In this document: positions 1 through 9,000 of the stretch, piece by piece
Numbering within the stretch: position 1 is the first letter of the stretch
How the letters are laid out: the number at the start of each line of letters is the position of its first letter
Source: Calditrichota bacterium
GTDB lineage: Bacteria > Calditrichota > Calditrichia > RBG-13-44-9 > J075
DNA: 11,503 nt
Direction of reading: 5' to 3'
Assembly: GCA_024275555.1 (NCBI GenBank)
Contig: JAJRYW010000478.1
Span: 1 to 11,503 of the forward strand
Position numbers and translations under genes: made by a program
Notes under the pieces: model-generated
Databases searched by the model: none
What the model was told of the DNA's origin: nothing
The model's input: the letters and a program-made list of their open reading frames with translations, nothing else

Positions 1-113
1 ATTGGCAATTCAAAACAGAAGATGCACGAATAAAGCTTAAACGTTTATACCCACAAACTCAAATGGCATAAAGTACTAGTGCAACTCATTTAACTCTCAG
101 ATGGAGAACAAAC

Positions 114-1484
114 ATGAAATTGTATGATGTGATTATCATCGGCGCCGGGCAGGCCGGGCCCTCCCTGGCCGCCCGGCTGGCCGGGGCCGGAATGAAGACG
201 GCAATCATCGAACGCGACCGTTTCGGCGGAACCTGCGTGAACACCGGCTGCACCCCTACCAAAACACTGGCGGCCAGCGCCCGGGCGGCCTACATGGCCC
301 GGCGCGCGGCGGACTTTGGAGTGGAAATCGAGGGCGGCATCCGGGTGGATATGAAAAAAGTCAAAGCGCGCAAGGATGCCATCGTCAGTCAATCCGCCTC
401 CGGGGTGGAGAGTTGGCTGAAAAACACGCCAAACCTGACCGTCTACGAAGGCCGCGCCCGTTTCGAAGACGCCCATACCGTTCGTGTTGGAGAGAATTTA
501 CTCAGCGCAGATAAAATTTTCATCAATGTGGGCGGGCGGGCTTTTACACCGCCGGGATTTGAGGGGGTTGACTATCTCACCAACACCACGATGATGGAGA
601 TCGATTACCTGCCGGAACATTTGATCATTGTGGGCGGCAGTTACGTCGGTCTGGAGTTCGGGCAGATGTACCGGCGTTTCGGCAGTAAAACGACTATCAT
701 CGAGAAAACCGACCGGCTGATTTACCGGGAGGATGAAGACGTTTCCCGGGCGGTGCAGGGCATCCTGGAAGCGGAAGGCGTCGAGGTGCGCCTCAATTCC
801 ACCTGCATCCGGGCGGAAATGCGCGAGGGAAAAGTTGTTGCCGACGTCGATTGCGATAGCGAGGATCGGCAGGCGACCGGCAGCCATTTACTCCTGACGG
901 TGGGCCGACGTCCCAACACCGACGACCTGGGCCTGGAGAAGGCCGGCATCCGCACCAATGAGCGCGGCTTCATCGAGGTCGATGATCAACTGTGCACCAG
1001 CGTGGCGGGCGTCTGGGCGCTGGGAGACTGCAACGGCAAAGGCGCTTTTACTCACACCGCCTACAATGATTTTGAGATCGTCGCGGCCAATCTGTTAGAT
1101 GGCGATTCACGGCAGGTCAGCGACCGGATTCTCTGCTACGGCCTGTTTATCGATCCCCCGCTGGCGCGGGCGGGCATGACCGAAGCACAGGTGCGCGCCT
1201 CCGGCCGCAAAGCGCTGATCGGCTTCCGGCCCATGAGCCGCATCTCCCGCGCCAAAGAAAAGGGCGAGACGCAGGGATTTATGAAAATCCTCATCGATGC
1301 GGAAAGCAAACTCATTTTAGGCGCAACTATCCTGGGCATCGGCGGGGATGAGATCATCCACTCGATTCTGGATATTATGTACGCCAAAGCGCCTTACACG
1401 GTCATCCAGCGGGCGGTGCACATCCACCCGACCGTGTCGGAGTTGATTCCCACCATGCTGGGGGAATTGAAGCCGTTGGAGTAG
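114..1484 (+). CDS. FAD-dependent pyridine nucleotide-disulfide oxidoreductase, mercuric reductase-like
   Basis: A 456-residue cytoplasmic flavoenzyme of the class I disulfide reductase family (glutathione reductase, lipoamide dehydrogenase, MerA). Visible in order: the FAD-binding GAGQAG loop at residues 10-15; the redox-active cysteine pair CVNTGC (C41, C46); a second dinucleotide fold with GGSYVG at 174-179 followed by an acidic residue at the end of the next strand (E197), which suggests NADH over NADPH; the FAD motif WALGDCN at 301-307; and the dimerisation domain ending in HPTVSE with the catalytic His438-Glu443 dyad. Full length for the family. It has no N-terminal heavy-metal domain and no C-terminal cysteine pair, so mercury reduction is not supported; it may reduce another disulfide, quinone or oxidant. 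The ATG follows GGAG at a suitable distance. It stands alone, convergent with the next gene. Family is certain; the substrate is unknown. Confidence 0.93.
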   Translation: MKLYDVIIIGAGQAGPSLAARLAGAGMKTAIIERDRFGGTCVNTGCTPTKTLAASARAAYMARRAADFGVEIEGGIRVDMKKVKARKDAIVSQSASGVESWLKNTPNLTVYEGRARFEDAHTVRVGENLLSADKIFINVGGRAFTPPGFEGVDYLTNTTMMEIDYLPEHLIIVGGSYVGLEFGQMYRRFGSKTTIIEKTDRLIYREDEDVSRAVQGILEAEGVEVRLNSTCIRAEMREGKVVADVDCDSEDRQATGSHLLLTVGRRPNTDDLGLEKAGIRTNERGFIEVDDQLCTSVAGVWALGDCNGKGAFTHTAYNDFEIVAANLLDGDSRQVSDRILCYGLFIDPPLARAGMTEAQVRASGRKALIGFRPMSRISRAKEKGETQGFMKILIDAESKLILGATILGIGGDEIIHSILDIMYAKAPYTVIQRAVHIHPTVSELIPTMLGELKPLE

Positions 1485-1690
1485 GGAGATCGCGTTGCCA
1501 TACCCTTCTCATCTCTCTTAAAGCCTTCCGGCGCCCGGGGTGCGTAATAAGGGATGGTTACGCCAACGGCCTCACCCCGATTGGGTTTGAGGCCGTTGGA
1601 TGTAGCGTCTGCAGCACACTCGCAATAAACTCTCGTTGCTCGTTGCCGCCTGCTCCCGCACTACCGGATTGATGTCCTAAAAACGCCCAC
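1485..1690. terminator. Convergent intergenic gap with two inverted repeats, probable bidirectional transcription end
   Basis: The gap separates two genes that point at each other. A 12-base perfect stem (CCAACGGCCTCA at 1563-1574, TGAGGCCGTTGG at 1588-1599) encloses a shorter CCC/GGG pairing. Left of it, a longer imperfect repeat pairs 1492-1507 with 1549-1563 (CCAT and CCCTT against AAGGG and ATGG, with GCG/CGC at the base). No T-tract follows either stem on either strand, so a classical intrinsic terminator is not demonstrated; position and symmetry are the only arguments for termination. No ORF is credible here. Confidence 0.45.
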
Positions 1691-4666
1691 TTACCGCACC
1701 AGCATCATCCGCTTTACCCGCGAGAAAGAGCCGGCGGTGATCCGGTAGAAATAAATCCCGCTGCCCAGGGAAGCGCCATCGAACATTGCCCGGTGTTTTC
1801 CGGCCGGAAGGAATTCGTCTACCAGCACAGCAACTTCCCGGCCCAGGATGTCATAAACAACCAGCTTCACCGGCGACCGCTGCGGCAGATCAAACCGGAT
1901 TGTGGCGGCCGGATTGAAGGGGTTGGGATAGTTTTGATGCAGCACATACACCGCCGGAATAACGGGACCCTCCTCACCCGCCAATCCTACCAATATGGAA
2001 TCAACCTGCACCGTTACCATGGCGCTGGACAGACATCCGGGCCGGTCGCGCAGGGTATACAGGAATGAATCGCTGCCAACAAATGCGTGCGCCGGGGTAT
2101 AAATAATCGAACTGTCGCCGCTAATCACAGCAACGCCGTTGACCGGGCTGCTCACACTATAAACAGTCAAGGTGTCATTCTCGGGGTCGCTGTCATTCAA
2201 CAGCACATTAATGGCGATGCTGGAATCGCTGACAGTTGCTGCTGAATCGGCATTGGCTAACGGTGGTAAATTGCCGGTCACATCACTGACGAGGAGATTG
2301 ACCGATGAATCGGTATACTCGACAGAAAAATATTTACAACTGCTCATGAAGGGCAGATTAATCGTTGCAAACGAATCGGTATGAGTGGTGTAAGTCATGA
2401 TTGGATAAATATCCCCGCCTATAGGAACAAAACCATCCAGCAGAGAGACGCGCAATTCGCCGCCCAGAACAGCATTTCCCGGCACCTCCAGCCGGTCGTA
2501 CATACCGCTGGCCGGGGGGCCGGCGATTTCGATATCCAGCAGGGAACTAACCTCGGTGGGATAGTTGGTTCCAATCATCAGCGAGCCAACCGAATCACCG
2601 GGGCTGACCGTACCCCAGTTAGAGAATGTAACCAAAAACCGCAGCCAGCCAATCCCTTCTATCCTGCCCGTATCCAAATTGTTGAACTGCACACTAAAAT
2701 CGCTGCGAACGGTACCCGTTTTGCGATATTGCCCGGCATTGTTTATACCGGATGATGGCGAGGAATTGTGGGTAACGCCCCAGTAATCGTTGTTAATTTG
2801 ATCCTCAAATACACCATAGTTGTCGAATACCGCGGAATCGACAAAGGTAAAATTCCCCCCTTGCCAGATAAGAACGCCGTTGTTGGTGAAGTCGCGGCCC
2901 ACAGTTTGTGATTGACCGCCAAAGAAGGTTCTGGTCATCATCCCGGTTTCCAGAGTGCCGCTGCCGAGAATTTGCCCATCGTTGACGATCAGCGACCGGT
3001 TGATCAGCAGCGGATCGCTGCCATTGACAATCCCCCCGGAAATGTTGAGCGAATCGACCCGCACCGTATCGCCAGTATTGAAAAACACCCGGCTGTTCAG
3101 CACCCGGTTATCCGCCAAACCCAGGTCATAAATATTTGCCCCGGGCTGAAAAGTGGTGACGCCGCCCAGAAAGCGGGTCTGCCCGAAATTAAAATAGCTT
3201 CCGGTGACCGATGCGGCCGTGGCTTGAAAATCAACCAGCCCGTTGCCGCTCAGTTGCCGGATATCCCAGGAATTCCCGCCAAACACTAACTGCGTAGAAA
3301 CATCGATGGCGCCGTTGCTGACGCCGCCGCCCAGCAGGCGCAGCACACCGGTAAAGATCTGAACGCTGCTCAGGGCGTCGTAATTGTCAAAGGGGACATA
3401 GATGTCGGTCGTCGCCGGACCCAGTTTCTCATAATGACCGTAATTATTGAAAAAACCGCCGGCGCCGTATCCGCGAATCTCAAAATAGCTGCCCGGCTGC
3501 TCATCGCGGAAAGTACCGTCATTGTTGATTGCGGCGCCATCCCACAAATAGATGTGCCCGCTCTGCCAGTAGATCATACCATTGTTTTCTATATCGGTAT
3601 GAAAATCCTGCTGAGTGCTGCTGCTCAGGTAAAGTTCAGCGATAGTGGAAATCATCCACCCGCCAGTATTCCAGAAACTGCTGATATTAATGACTTTCAT
3701 CCAATGACTAATGGCTACAAAATCACTCCCCTCGATCCGCCCGTTGGATACGAATAATGAGTCAATGGTGATTTGATTTCCGGTATTTAAGGTCAGCAGC
3801 CCGTAAACTGTCATTTTGCGAGCGCCGAAGTTATTAACCGTGGCATTGGTATCAAAAGTGACTGTCGCAACGCTTATCGTGGTTTGACCGGTAATATCAT
3901 AAATGCCACCGAAAATGGTGTTGGTACCGAAAATAGAGATTGTGCCGGCGCCGATCACCGAACCATCCACGGTACCGTTTCCGGGTTGCCAGGTTGCCCC
4001 GGCGGAGACATCGATATTGCCGGAATTGCTGATTGCACCCCCGTTGGTTAACATACCGTTCTGCACCTGCAGGGAGTCGTAATTATGGAAGTCGATATCC
4101 AGTAACGTGGCGGCGCTCCCCGATTTCCGAAAAGTTCCGTAATTATCGATCCGGCTGTTGTAAACTCTGCCGCTAATCTTCCAATAATCGGAGGCGACGC
4201 CAACAATAAATAATCCGTTGTTGGTAAAGGTAACTCCGTTGAGGAACATGGGACTTCCGCTGAACCATCGAATAACGCCGTTATTTACCAGGGTCCATTC
4301 GCAGACCAATTGAGTGCTTCCTATAATTTTTACGGAAGCACCCGGGCTGATATTCAAGGCGCCGTTACCCCGCAGGCCCGATCCGTTCCAGTCCATGGTA
4401 TCGGTCACCGTCAGCGCAAAATCTCCATGCAGATTGCTGACCACAAGTTGCAGGCCCGCCACGGTTACATCGCTGGTTAAAGTAACATTGGCAGAAGAGA
4501 TAATAGCAATATCCCCATTCCCGGGTACTCCCACCGGATTCCAATTACTTGCCGTATTCCAGTCCCCGGTTCCCCCGTTCCAGGTATAAGTGGTTGCAAA
4601 AAGGGAGAGGTTTCCGGAAAACAGCAGCACCAAAATAAGCAAAAATTTGTTGTATGATGTTTTCAT
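1691..4666 (-). CDS. Secreted repeat protein with cadherin/Ig-like domain and T9SS type A-like C-terminal sorting domain
   Basis: A 991-residue exported protein. Residues 1-24 form a signal peptide with cleavage probably after SLFA. The mature part opens with a TYTWNGGTGDWNTASNW motif, common at the start of beta-helical or autotransporter-like surface proteins. A long repeat follows: the block near 123-210 (NNGxIxW ... NYGxxxKxG) recurs near 360-448 and 593-680, and the connecting stretches (INGxIxGSD-like) also match, giving a period of about 235 residues and 2.4 copies. Residues 690-770 carry a GTVSPGDSVGSL motif typical of passenger-domain ends. An Ig/cadherin-like domain (NDSDPENDTLTV) spans about 800-890. 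The tail, 911-991, begins NYPNPFNPAATIRFDLP and ends GIYFYRI ... KRMMLVR, the FlgD-like sorting domain. The start is well supported by AAAGGAGTT eight bases or less upstream. Likely cell-surface or released; ligand unknown. Confidence 0.9.
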   Translation of the reverse strand: MKTSYNKFLLILVLLFSGNLSLFATTYTWNGGTGDWNTASNWNPVGVPGNGDIAIISSANVTLTSDVTVAGLQLVVSNLHGDFALTVTDTMDWNGSGLRGNGALNISPGASVKIIGSTQLVCEWTLVNNGVIRWFSGSPMFLNGVTFTNNGLFIVGVASDYWKISGRVYNSRIDNYGTFRKSGSAATLLDIDFHNYDSLQVQNGMLTNGGAISNSGNIDVSAGATWQPGNGTVDGSVIGAGTISIFGTNTIFGGIYDITGQTTISVATVTFDTNATVNNFGARKMTVYGLLTLNTGNQITIDSLFVSNGRIEGSDFVAISHWMKVINISSFWNTGGWMISTIAELYLSSSTQQDFHTDIENNGMIYWQSGHIYLWDGAAINNDGTFRDEQPGSYFEIRGYGAGGFFNNYGHYEKLGPATTDIYVPFDNYDALSSVQIFTGVLRLLGGGVSNGAIDVSTQLVFGGNSWDIRQLSGNGLVDFQATAASVTGSYFNFGQTRFLGGVTTFQPGANIYDLGLADNRVLNSRVFFNTGDTVRVDSLNISGGIVNGSDPLLINRSLIVNDGQILGSGTLETGMMTRTFFGGQSQTVGRDFTNNGVLIWQGGNFTFVDSAVFDNYGVFEDQINNDYWGVTHNSSPSSGINNAGQYRKTGTVRSDFSVQFNNLDTGRIEGIGWLRFLVTFSNWGTVSPGDSVGSLMIGTNYPTEVSSLLDIEIAGPPASGMYDRLEVPGNAVLGGELRVSLLDGFVPIGGDIYPIMTYTTHTDSFATINLPFMSSCKYFSVEYTDSSVNLLVSDVTGNLPPLANADSAATVSDSSIAINVLLNDSDPENDTLTVYSVSSPVNGVAVISGDSSIIYTPAHAFVGSDSFLYTLRDRPGCLSSAMVTVQVDSILVGLAGEEGPVIPAVYVLHQNYPNPFNPAATIRFDLPQRSPVKLVVYDILGREVAVLVDEFLPAGKHRAMFDGASLGSGIYFYRITAGSFSRVKRMMLVR

Positions 4667-4671
4667 AATAC

Positions 4672-4680
4672 AACTCCTTT
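4672..4680 (-). promoter_or_regulatory. Strong ribosome binding site of the secreted repeat protein
   Basis: The minus strand reads AAAGGAGTT just before the ATG at 4666-4664, a near-perfect Shine-Dalgarno sequence that fixes the start. A small inverted repeat (ACCTT/AAGGT, 4681-4694) lies immediately upstream and could modulate access to it. Confidence 0.75.
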
Positions 4681-4947
4681 ACCTTTTGTAAGGTTTATAA
4701 ATTAAAGTGGATTGAAGCTGTTCTGTTCTTTCGTTGGCGTTTATGAATCCGTACTCACATGAAATTTAGATTACCGGGCGCCGTTGGTCAACTGCACGAA
4801 CATGCCGTTTTCAGCGGCAAAACAAGAAAAATACAACCGGAACCGCATAAATATGCAGGGGGGATATTAATGTGTGCTATGAGGCAAAGAACAGGATTGA
4901 CCGGGCGACCAAGGTATTTCGTTGCCAATAAAGCGAATTGCCAAACC

Positions 4948-4975
4948 CCGCCGGGTCACCGCTGTGATCCGGCGG
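4948..4975. repeat. GC-rich stem-loop
   Basis: CCGCCGG at 4948-4954 pairs with CCGGCGG at 4969-4975; after one mismatched pair, TCAC (4956-4959) pairs with GTGA (4964-4967) around a four-base CGCT loop. It lies between two genes on the same strand, so it could mark the end of the regulator transcript or protect RNA. No T-tract follows on either strand. Confidence 0.6.
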
Positions 4976-5179
4976 AGGAATATTCGCAGGCTGTATGTCA
5001 ATTGATGTGGGCAAAAAGCTTTTTTATTCCCGGATAAGATTTACCGGATCAGCGATCAACTGGATTGTGTAGATTGTAGAGCAGATTTTGATAACTGCAC
5101 AAACATACTTGTTGAAGGAGGTGCGGGAAGACCATCGATGAGACTAAATGGATATGCGGGGGAGGCAGAGAATTAGTGC

Positions 5180-5233
5180 TTGAGTGATTGAAGTCGGTTA
5201 ATCAGCTAATCGCCAAATCACTCAATCACTCAA
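5180..5233. repeat. Inverted and tandem ATCACTCA repeat just past the response regulator
   Basis: AATCACTCAA occurs twice overlapping (5216-5225 and 5224-5233) and its complement TTGAGTGATT lies at 5180-5189. The arms could pair around a 26-base loop immediately downstream of the regulator stop codon. The loop is long and there is no T-tract, so termination is possible but weakly supported. Confidence 0.5.
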
Positions 5234-5238
5234 TGGTT

Positions 5239-5874
5239 CTAAATCCACCCCTTGCGTAATGCTTTTCCCACGGCTTCGGATTGGGAGTGGACTTGCAATT
5301 TTTGGTAAATATTGCGGATGTGGTAGCGCACCGTATCCAGGCTGATGCACTGGGCGTCGGCGATCATTTTGTAGCTATTGCCTTTGGAAAGGCTTATCAG
5401 AATATCCCTTTCCCGATCGCTCAAATTAATTCCCGATTTATCAGCCTGTTTAACATGGTCTTGAAAATAGTTGACCACTTTGCGGGCAATATGGGCGCTC
5501 ATGGGCGAGCCGCCGTTGTAGGCTTCGTTAATGGCTTCGATGAGCCGGGCCGGGGGTGTTTTCTTGACCAGGTAGCCGCAGGCGCCGGCGCATAATGCCT
5601 CGAAGATATTGTCGTTATCCTCATAGATAGATAACACCAAAATAAGCACTTCCGGCTGCATTTCTTTTACTTTTTTCGTCCCCTCGATCCCGGACATGCC
5701 GGGCAACCCGATGTCCATTAAAATAAGGTCGGGCTTATCTTCCGACAGATGTTCCAGCATGTCTTCACAACTGCGGTAATTTGCTGCACATTTCAGACCC
5801 TCGGTGGCGTTAATCAGCACCGTCAGTCCTTCGCGAATGGTTCGATTATCTTCCACAAGGATTATTCTTATCAT
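5239..5874 (-). CDS. NarL/FixJ-family response regulator
   Basis: A 211-residue DNA-binding response regulator. The receiver domain (1-120) has the acidic pocket E8/D9, the phospho-acceptor D54 in LILMDIGLPGMSG, the switch serine S82 (LVLSIYED) and the conserved lysine K104 (YLVKK). The output domain (about 149-211) is a LuxR-type helix-turn-helix: LSDRERDILISLSKG, then IADAQCISLDTVRYHIRNIYQKL. Length and domain order are typical and all key residues are present, so it should be phosphorylated and bind DNA. It lies 170 bases downstream of a HisKA_3 kinase on the same strand; that kinase subfamily typically pairs with NarL-type regulators, so the two are probably partners. The start at 5874 has only a modest GGA upstream, but the protein begins with the usual MIRIILVEDN, which supports it. 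Target genes are unknown. Confidence 0.95.
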   Translation of the reverse strand: MIRIILVEDNRTIREGLTVLINATEGLKCAANYRSCEDMLEHLSEDKPDLILMDIGLPGMSGIEGTKKVKEMQPEVLILVLSIYEDNDNIFEALCAGACGYLVKKTPPARLIEAINEAYNGGSPMSAHIARKVVNYFQDHVKQADKSGINLSDRERDILISLSKGNSYKMIADAQCISLDTVRYHIRNIYQKLQVHSQSEAVGKALRKGWI

Positions 5875-6044
5875 TCAAGCAGTTCCATTTACTTCCATTC
5901 TATACAAATAAACCGTTCAAATCAAATGCATAAACATGTAGTTTTTCGGCAACACGGCTAAAAACGAGATCAGCGACTACATGATCATGCAGTCGCTTAT
6001 TTGAAGACCGTAACCCAGGCTACTTTTTTATTGCCCCGGTTTGC
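5875..6044 (-). promoter_or_regulatory. Kinase-regulator spacer with a 26-base palindrome
   Basis: Positions 5972-5997 form a palindrome with one mismatched pair: AGCGACTACATGA and TCATGCAGTCGCT. Read on the transcribed minus strand, it is followed eight bases later by a T-run (CTCGTTTTTAG), and that T-run itself starts a second inverted repeat (GTTTTT/AAAAAC, plus-strand 5941-5946 and 5960-5965). This could be an attenuator reducing read-through from kinase to regulator, or an operator. The stem-to-T distance is too long for a canonical terminator. Confidence 0.45.
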
Positions 6045-9000
6045 TCAGGTAATACGCCCCTCAAACTCAACCATTGTCCCTTCTCCGATGCCGGATTTTA
6101 TCAGGAGAGCGCCGCCAATACGTTCTGCCCGCTCTTTCATATTCTTAACTCCGTTGCCCAGGGTCGGTTCATTTGGGTCAAACCCCTTGCCATTATCAAA
6201 CAGTTGCATTTTGATTCTCTTCCCGCTCAGGAAGGCATTCAGGAATATTTCCGAGGCGTTGCTGTATTTTAAACTGTTGTTGATGGCTTCTTTGAAAATC
6301 AGGAAAAGGTGCTGACGGTATTCCATTTCCAATTGTATATTTTTCAGTATTTCCAGATTTTCGATTTTAAAATGAATACCCCGGGCGTTGAGAAGCTCGG
6401 TATAAGAATTGCCCAGCCGGGAGACCAGGTCAAACAGGGAATCCCGGCGCGGATTGACCAGCCAGACAATATCGCTCATACTGTCGATCAGGCCCCGGGA
6501 GGTATTGCCGATACTGCGGAGTTCCCGGCCAACCAGTTTCTTCGAGCGCTGGTCCAACTTTTGGGAAATCACCTCTCCCATAATAGCAATCTCGGTTAAG
6601 CCGGCCCCAATATCATCGTGCAGGTCGGCGGCAATTTTACTTCTCAGGCGCTCCATTCTTTTCTGCTCGGCAATGGCTTTGCGCCTGGTCCGATCCATCA
6701 GTATTCTGATCAGGAAAAACAGACTAATCGAGACGAAGAACAGGTAGGCCAGATACGCCCACCAGGTTCTGTACCAGGGCGGTAATATTTGGAATTTAAA
6801 TATTGCCTCATCGCTTATATTTTGATAAACATTTTTCGCGCGAATTCGGAATATATATTCCCCTTCCGGGATGTTGGTGTAATCTTTTTGGGTTTCCGTT
6901 GTCCAGTTCGACCAACCGGCGTCAAAGCCCTCGAGCATATATTGGTAGGTGTTTACCGATTCATCCGTATAGCAGGCGGCGGCGTATTCGAAGCGCAAGG
7001 CGTTCTGTCGATAAGGAAGAATCGGGTCTTCATAGTTTAAGCTGCGCGCCCCGCCATAGATGACCGAGTCATTATTTACCTGAACCCGGCGGATATGGGA
7101 ACGAAAAAAGGGACTGTGATCCACGGCAACCGTGGGCTGGTAACGGAAAACACCTTTGGTTCCGCCAAAATAGACAACGCCGCCGGCCTCGGGATAAATG
7201 GTATATATGGAAGCATCCGGCGCCGGGAGAAAAGTTCGGTACTCCAATTCATATAAATTATTGCCGGCGTACCTGGCCAGCGCCAATTTTTTACCCTTAT
7301 TAAACCAAAGGTTTTGATCATCATCCACCGTGAGGATGGTGTAAGAAGTCGAATCATGGGGAACATCCACTGTCTGGTTAGCAAAATTTACCGGCAGGAA
7401 ATAATCGTTCTCATGGTCAAATCGATAAACGCCCCGGGTCGTGCCGAATAACACATCGCGGCCGTTATTGAAGACGAGATTGTATTTCCGGGAGGGCAGC
7501 CCGTTGGTAGTGTTATACCGCCGCACAATTGGCGCGAGCCGGCCTGCGCCGGATACTTTTGTTTGTTCCCAATCCACCCGAAGGACGCCCTCATAAACGG
7601 CGCCAATCCACAACCGTCCCAAACTGTCTTCCGCTACGGTTCGCGCTTCCACTTCAATACCGGGTAATTTTCCTTCATCTGTCCAGCCGTCCTTGCTTCT
7701 ATAAAGCGAAGCAACGCCGGCATCCAGGCCAATATAAACCCGGTTGGAATCCTTTTTGGACCGGGAAAGAATCCAGCCGCTTTTGCGGACGATAAATGTA
7801 AATCCATCGTCTTTAATTTCGTAAATGCCATGGTTGCTGGAGACCAGCAGCATATTGTCCATGCTGAGCAGGGACCAGCACTGGCTGTTTAACCCCGGCA
7901 GTTGTTCAAAATTGTTTTTGGCTATGGCGCTCCTTCCGGGACGGAGAAGGAATACTCCCAGGCCGGCGGCCGCATAGAGCATACCGTTATGCCGCACAAT
8001 ATCATGGACGTTCCCTTTCAGGCCGGAGCGTTCATCGAACAGGGAAAAAGACGCCGGATATTCCACGTGCGCCAGGCCTTTATTCATGGCCAACCATAAT
8101 GATCCGGCAAGGTCCTGGTAGGCAAACCACACATTTTCGTCCTGCAATCCGCGTGATTTGTCCAGTACTGTCAGCAAATCACCATTTTTATCCAGAATCG
8201 CCGCGCCTCCCCGGACGGTAGTGAACACATGGCTGCCGTCTCTCAGGGTAATGCCATGATACACCTGATTCGTAATCAGCCATTGATTTATCACAGTCTC
8301 ATATTTTTTTACTCTCTTGCCGTCGAAAATAAACAGTCCTGTTTTTCGCGCTCCGATTAGCAGACGCTTTTCGCCCGCCGGCGTCACCACATACACCCAG
8401 TCATCATTAAACCGCTCGCCGCCCGGAATCAAGATTAGCGAATCGGCTTCAAGGCGCATCAGCCCGATTTGCATCTGGTGGATAAACAACTCCTTGCCCG
8501 GGAGAAGAAAAGCGGACTGGAAAACCGTTTTAGCCTGCCATGTTTTGAAGGTCCCGGAAAAATCCCAGCGGAACAGATATTTCCGAGTGCTGAAGTAAGC
8601 GTGATCCGCAGTGATATATATTTGCCACACATCCCCGAAATTGCGGTAGGACGGCTCGATGTTGCTGATCAAAGAAATGTAGCGCAAATTTCCGACAGAG
8701 TCCGGGGCAAGATAGCCGATTTCATTCTGCGCGCCGACGTAGATGACACCGGAGGAATCCATTGCTAACGACCGCGCAATACTGCCGTTGGCTACCGGGA
8801 TTTGCCGCCAGGAAACGCCATCATACTGCAACACAACCCCATTGGTATTGCCGAAATACATAAAACCGTTTTTATCCTGAATAATGGCCCAGTTTTGACC
8901 ATGGGCCCGGTATTCTTCCGGCAGGTAGTTCCGGATAAAAGGTATGCCGGTGTTCGCCGAGGCAGATTCCTGCTTAACACCGGAAGCATGCAGCACTTGA

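Larger units (their letters stand above)
4667..5238. other. 572-base gene-free region between secreted protein and response regulator
   Basis: The region must hold the promoter of the secreted protein and the transcript end of the response regulator, both on the minus strand. An AT-rich stretch at about 4690-4710 (TTTATAAATT on the plus strand) could hold the promoter, but no clear -35/-10 pair is seen. A 92-codon plus-strand reading frame at 4759-5037 lacks a ribosome site and has protein-like composition nowhere, so it is not called. The recognisable structures are a strong hairpin at 4948-4975 and an inverted/tandem ATCACTCA repeat at 5180-5233, listed separately. Confidence 0.6.

Noticed and set aside
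90..887. Minus-strand open frames opposite the reductase
   Set aside because: They are a by-product of GC-rich codon use in the real gene; the plus-strand protein has every family motif.
4759..5037. A 92-codon plus-strand reading frame in the gap between the secreted protein and the regulator
   Set aside because: No ribosome binding site, no recognisable motif, and it overlaps the strong hairpin at 4948-4975; it looks like a chance open frame.
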